The position numbers and the translations under genes were made by a program. The notes under the pieces were generated by a model, which ran no database searches, was not told the DNA's origin, and saw only the letters and a list, made by a program, of their open reading frames with translations. Shown piece after piece: positions 6,764-6,854 of a stretch of DNA of 6,854 nucleotides. Numbering within the stretch: the stretch's first letter is position 1; each line of letters begins with the position of its first letter. The DNA comes from Saprospiraceae bacterium UBA3362. GTDB lineage: Bacteria > Bacteroidota > Bacteroidia > Chitinophagales > Saprospiraceae. The stretch lies in contig DEQQ01000050.1 of assembly GCA_002360455.1 (NCBI GenBank), forward strand, positions 1 through 6,854, read 5' to 3'.

Positions 6764-6854
6764 CAACAACACTACTCTCTTTTTCATGGAATTGCATACC
6801 TCTCACTTCAAACACATTGACTCAATACATGTAATGTGAAGTAGTCACAAAGCA
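6764..6854. other. Sequence of uncertain origin beyond the adapter
   Basis: These 91 bases follow directly after the adapter and poly-A run and end the window. They hold no gene. The first part, with CAACAACACTACTCTC, is low in complexity. An interrupted dyad is present (CACATT at 6813-6818 and AATGTG at 6833-6838, with ACTTC and GAAGT outside). Because they sit on the far side of technical sequence they may be read-tail noise, a chimeric join to another molecule, or genuine DNA wrongly placed. They should not be used as the upstream region of the secreted-protein gene. Confidence 0.7.

Noticed and set aside
1..6854. A new defence system, mobile element or non-coding RNA locus
   Set aside because: No nuclease, reverse transcriptase, integrase or transposase, no repeat array, and no structured gene-free segment beyond simple AT palindromes was found on either strand.

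Overview
The window looks like a contig fragment from a low-GC member of the Bacteroidota. The clearest marker is a secreted protein (5073-6707, minus) that ends in a type IX secretion (Por-type) C-terminal sorting domain, a system largely confined to this phylum. Weak or absent Shine-Dalgarno sites at most genes and a lipoprotein-type di-heme peroxidase fit the same picture. Genus or species cannot be read from the sequence.

Layout. 1-458 is a very AT-rich stretch with no recognisable gene. 459-806 (+) encodes an unrecognised 115-residue protein, with a Shine-Dalgarno-like GAGG and a near-perfect palindrome just upstream. 917-2278 (-) encodes a di-heme cytochrome c peroxidase / MauG-family lipoprotein. 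A 65-bp divergent intergenic region (2279-2343) separates it from a plus-strand pair: a 12-helix APC-superfamily amino-acid permease (2344-3666) whose stop codon overlaps by one base the start of a PLP-dependent trans-sulfuration-family enzyme (3666-4844). These two very probably form a translationally coupled operon that imports and then cleaves or rearranges an amino acid, plausibly a sulfur amino acid. 4845-5072 is a convergent intergenic region with a terminator-like stem-loop for the minus-strand gene and a short ORF fragment of doubtful meaning. 5073-6707 (-) is the type IX-secreted protein.

The right-hand end is not trustworthy as genome. Positions 6729-6751 match, over 23 consecutive bases, the 3' end of the Illumina index adapter (reverse complement of the P7 flow-cell primer). 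A run of 12 A follows directly, as seen when a read runs past the end of its insert. Genuine sequence therefore probably stops about 21 bp upstream of the start codon of the secreted-protein gene, and 6764-6854 is of unknown origin.

I found no CRISPR array, insertion sequence, tRNA, rRNA or recognisable defence system. The genes are ordinary metabolic, redox and secreted-protein functions. The points most worth a second look are the adapter artefact, the permease-PLP enzyme pair, the unusual ligand region and many extra cysteines of the peroxidase, and the small orphan gene at the left end.
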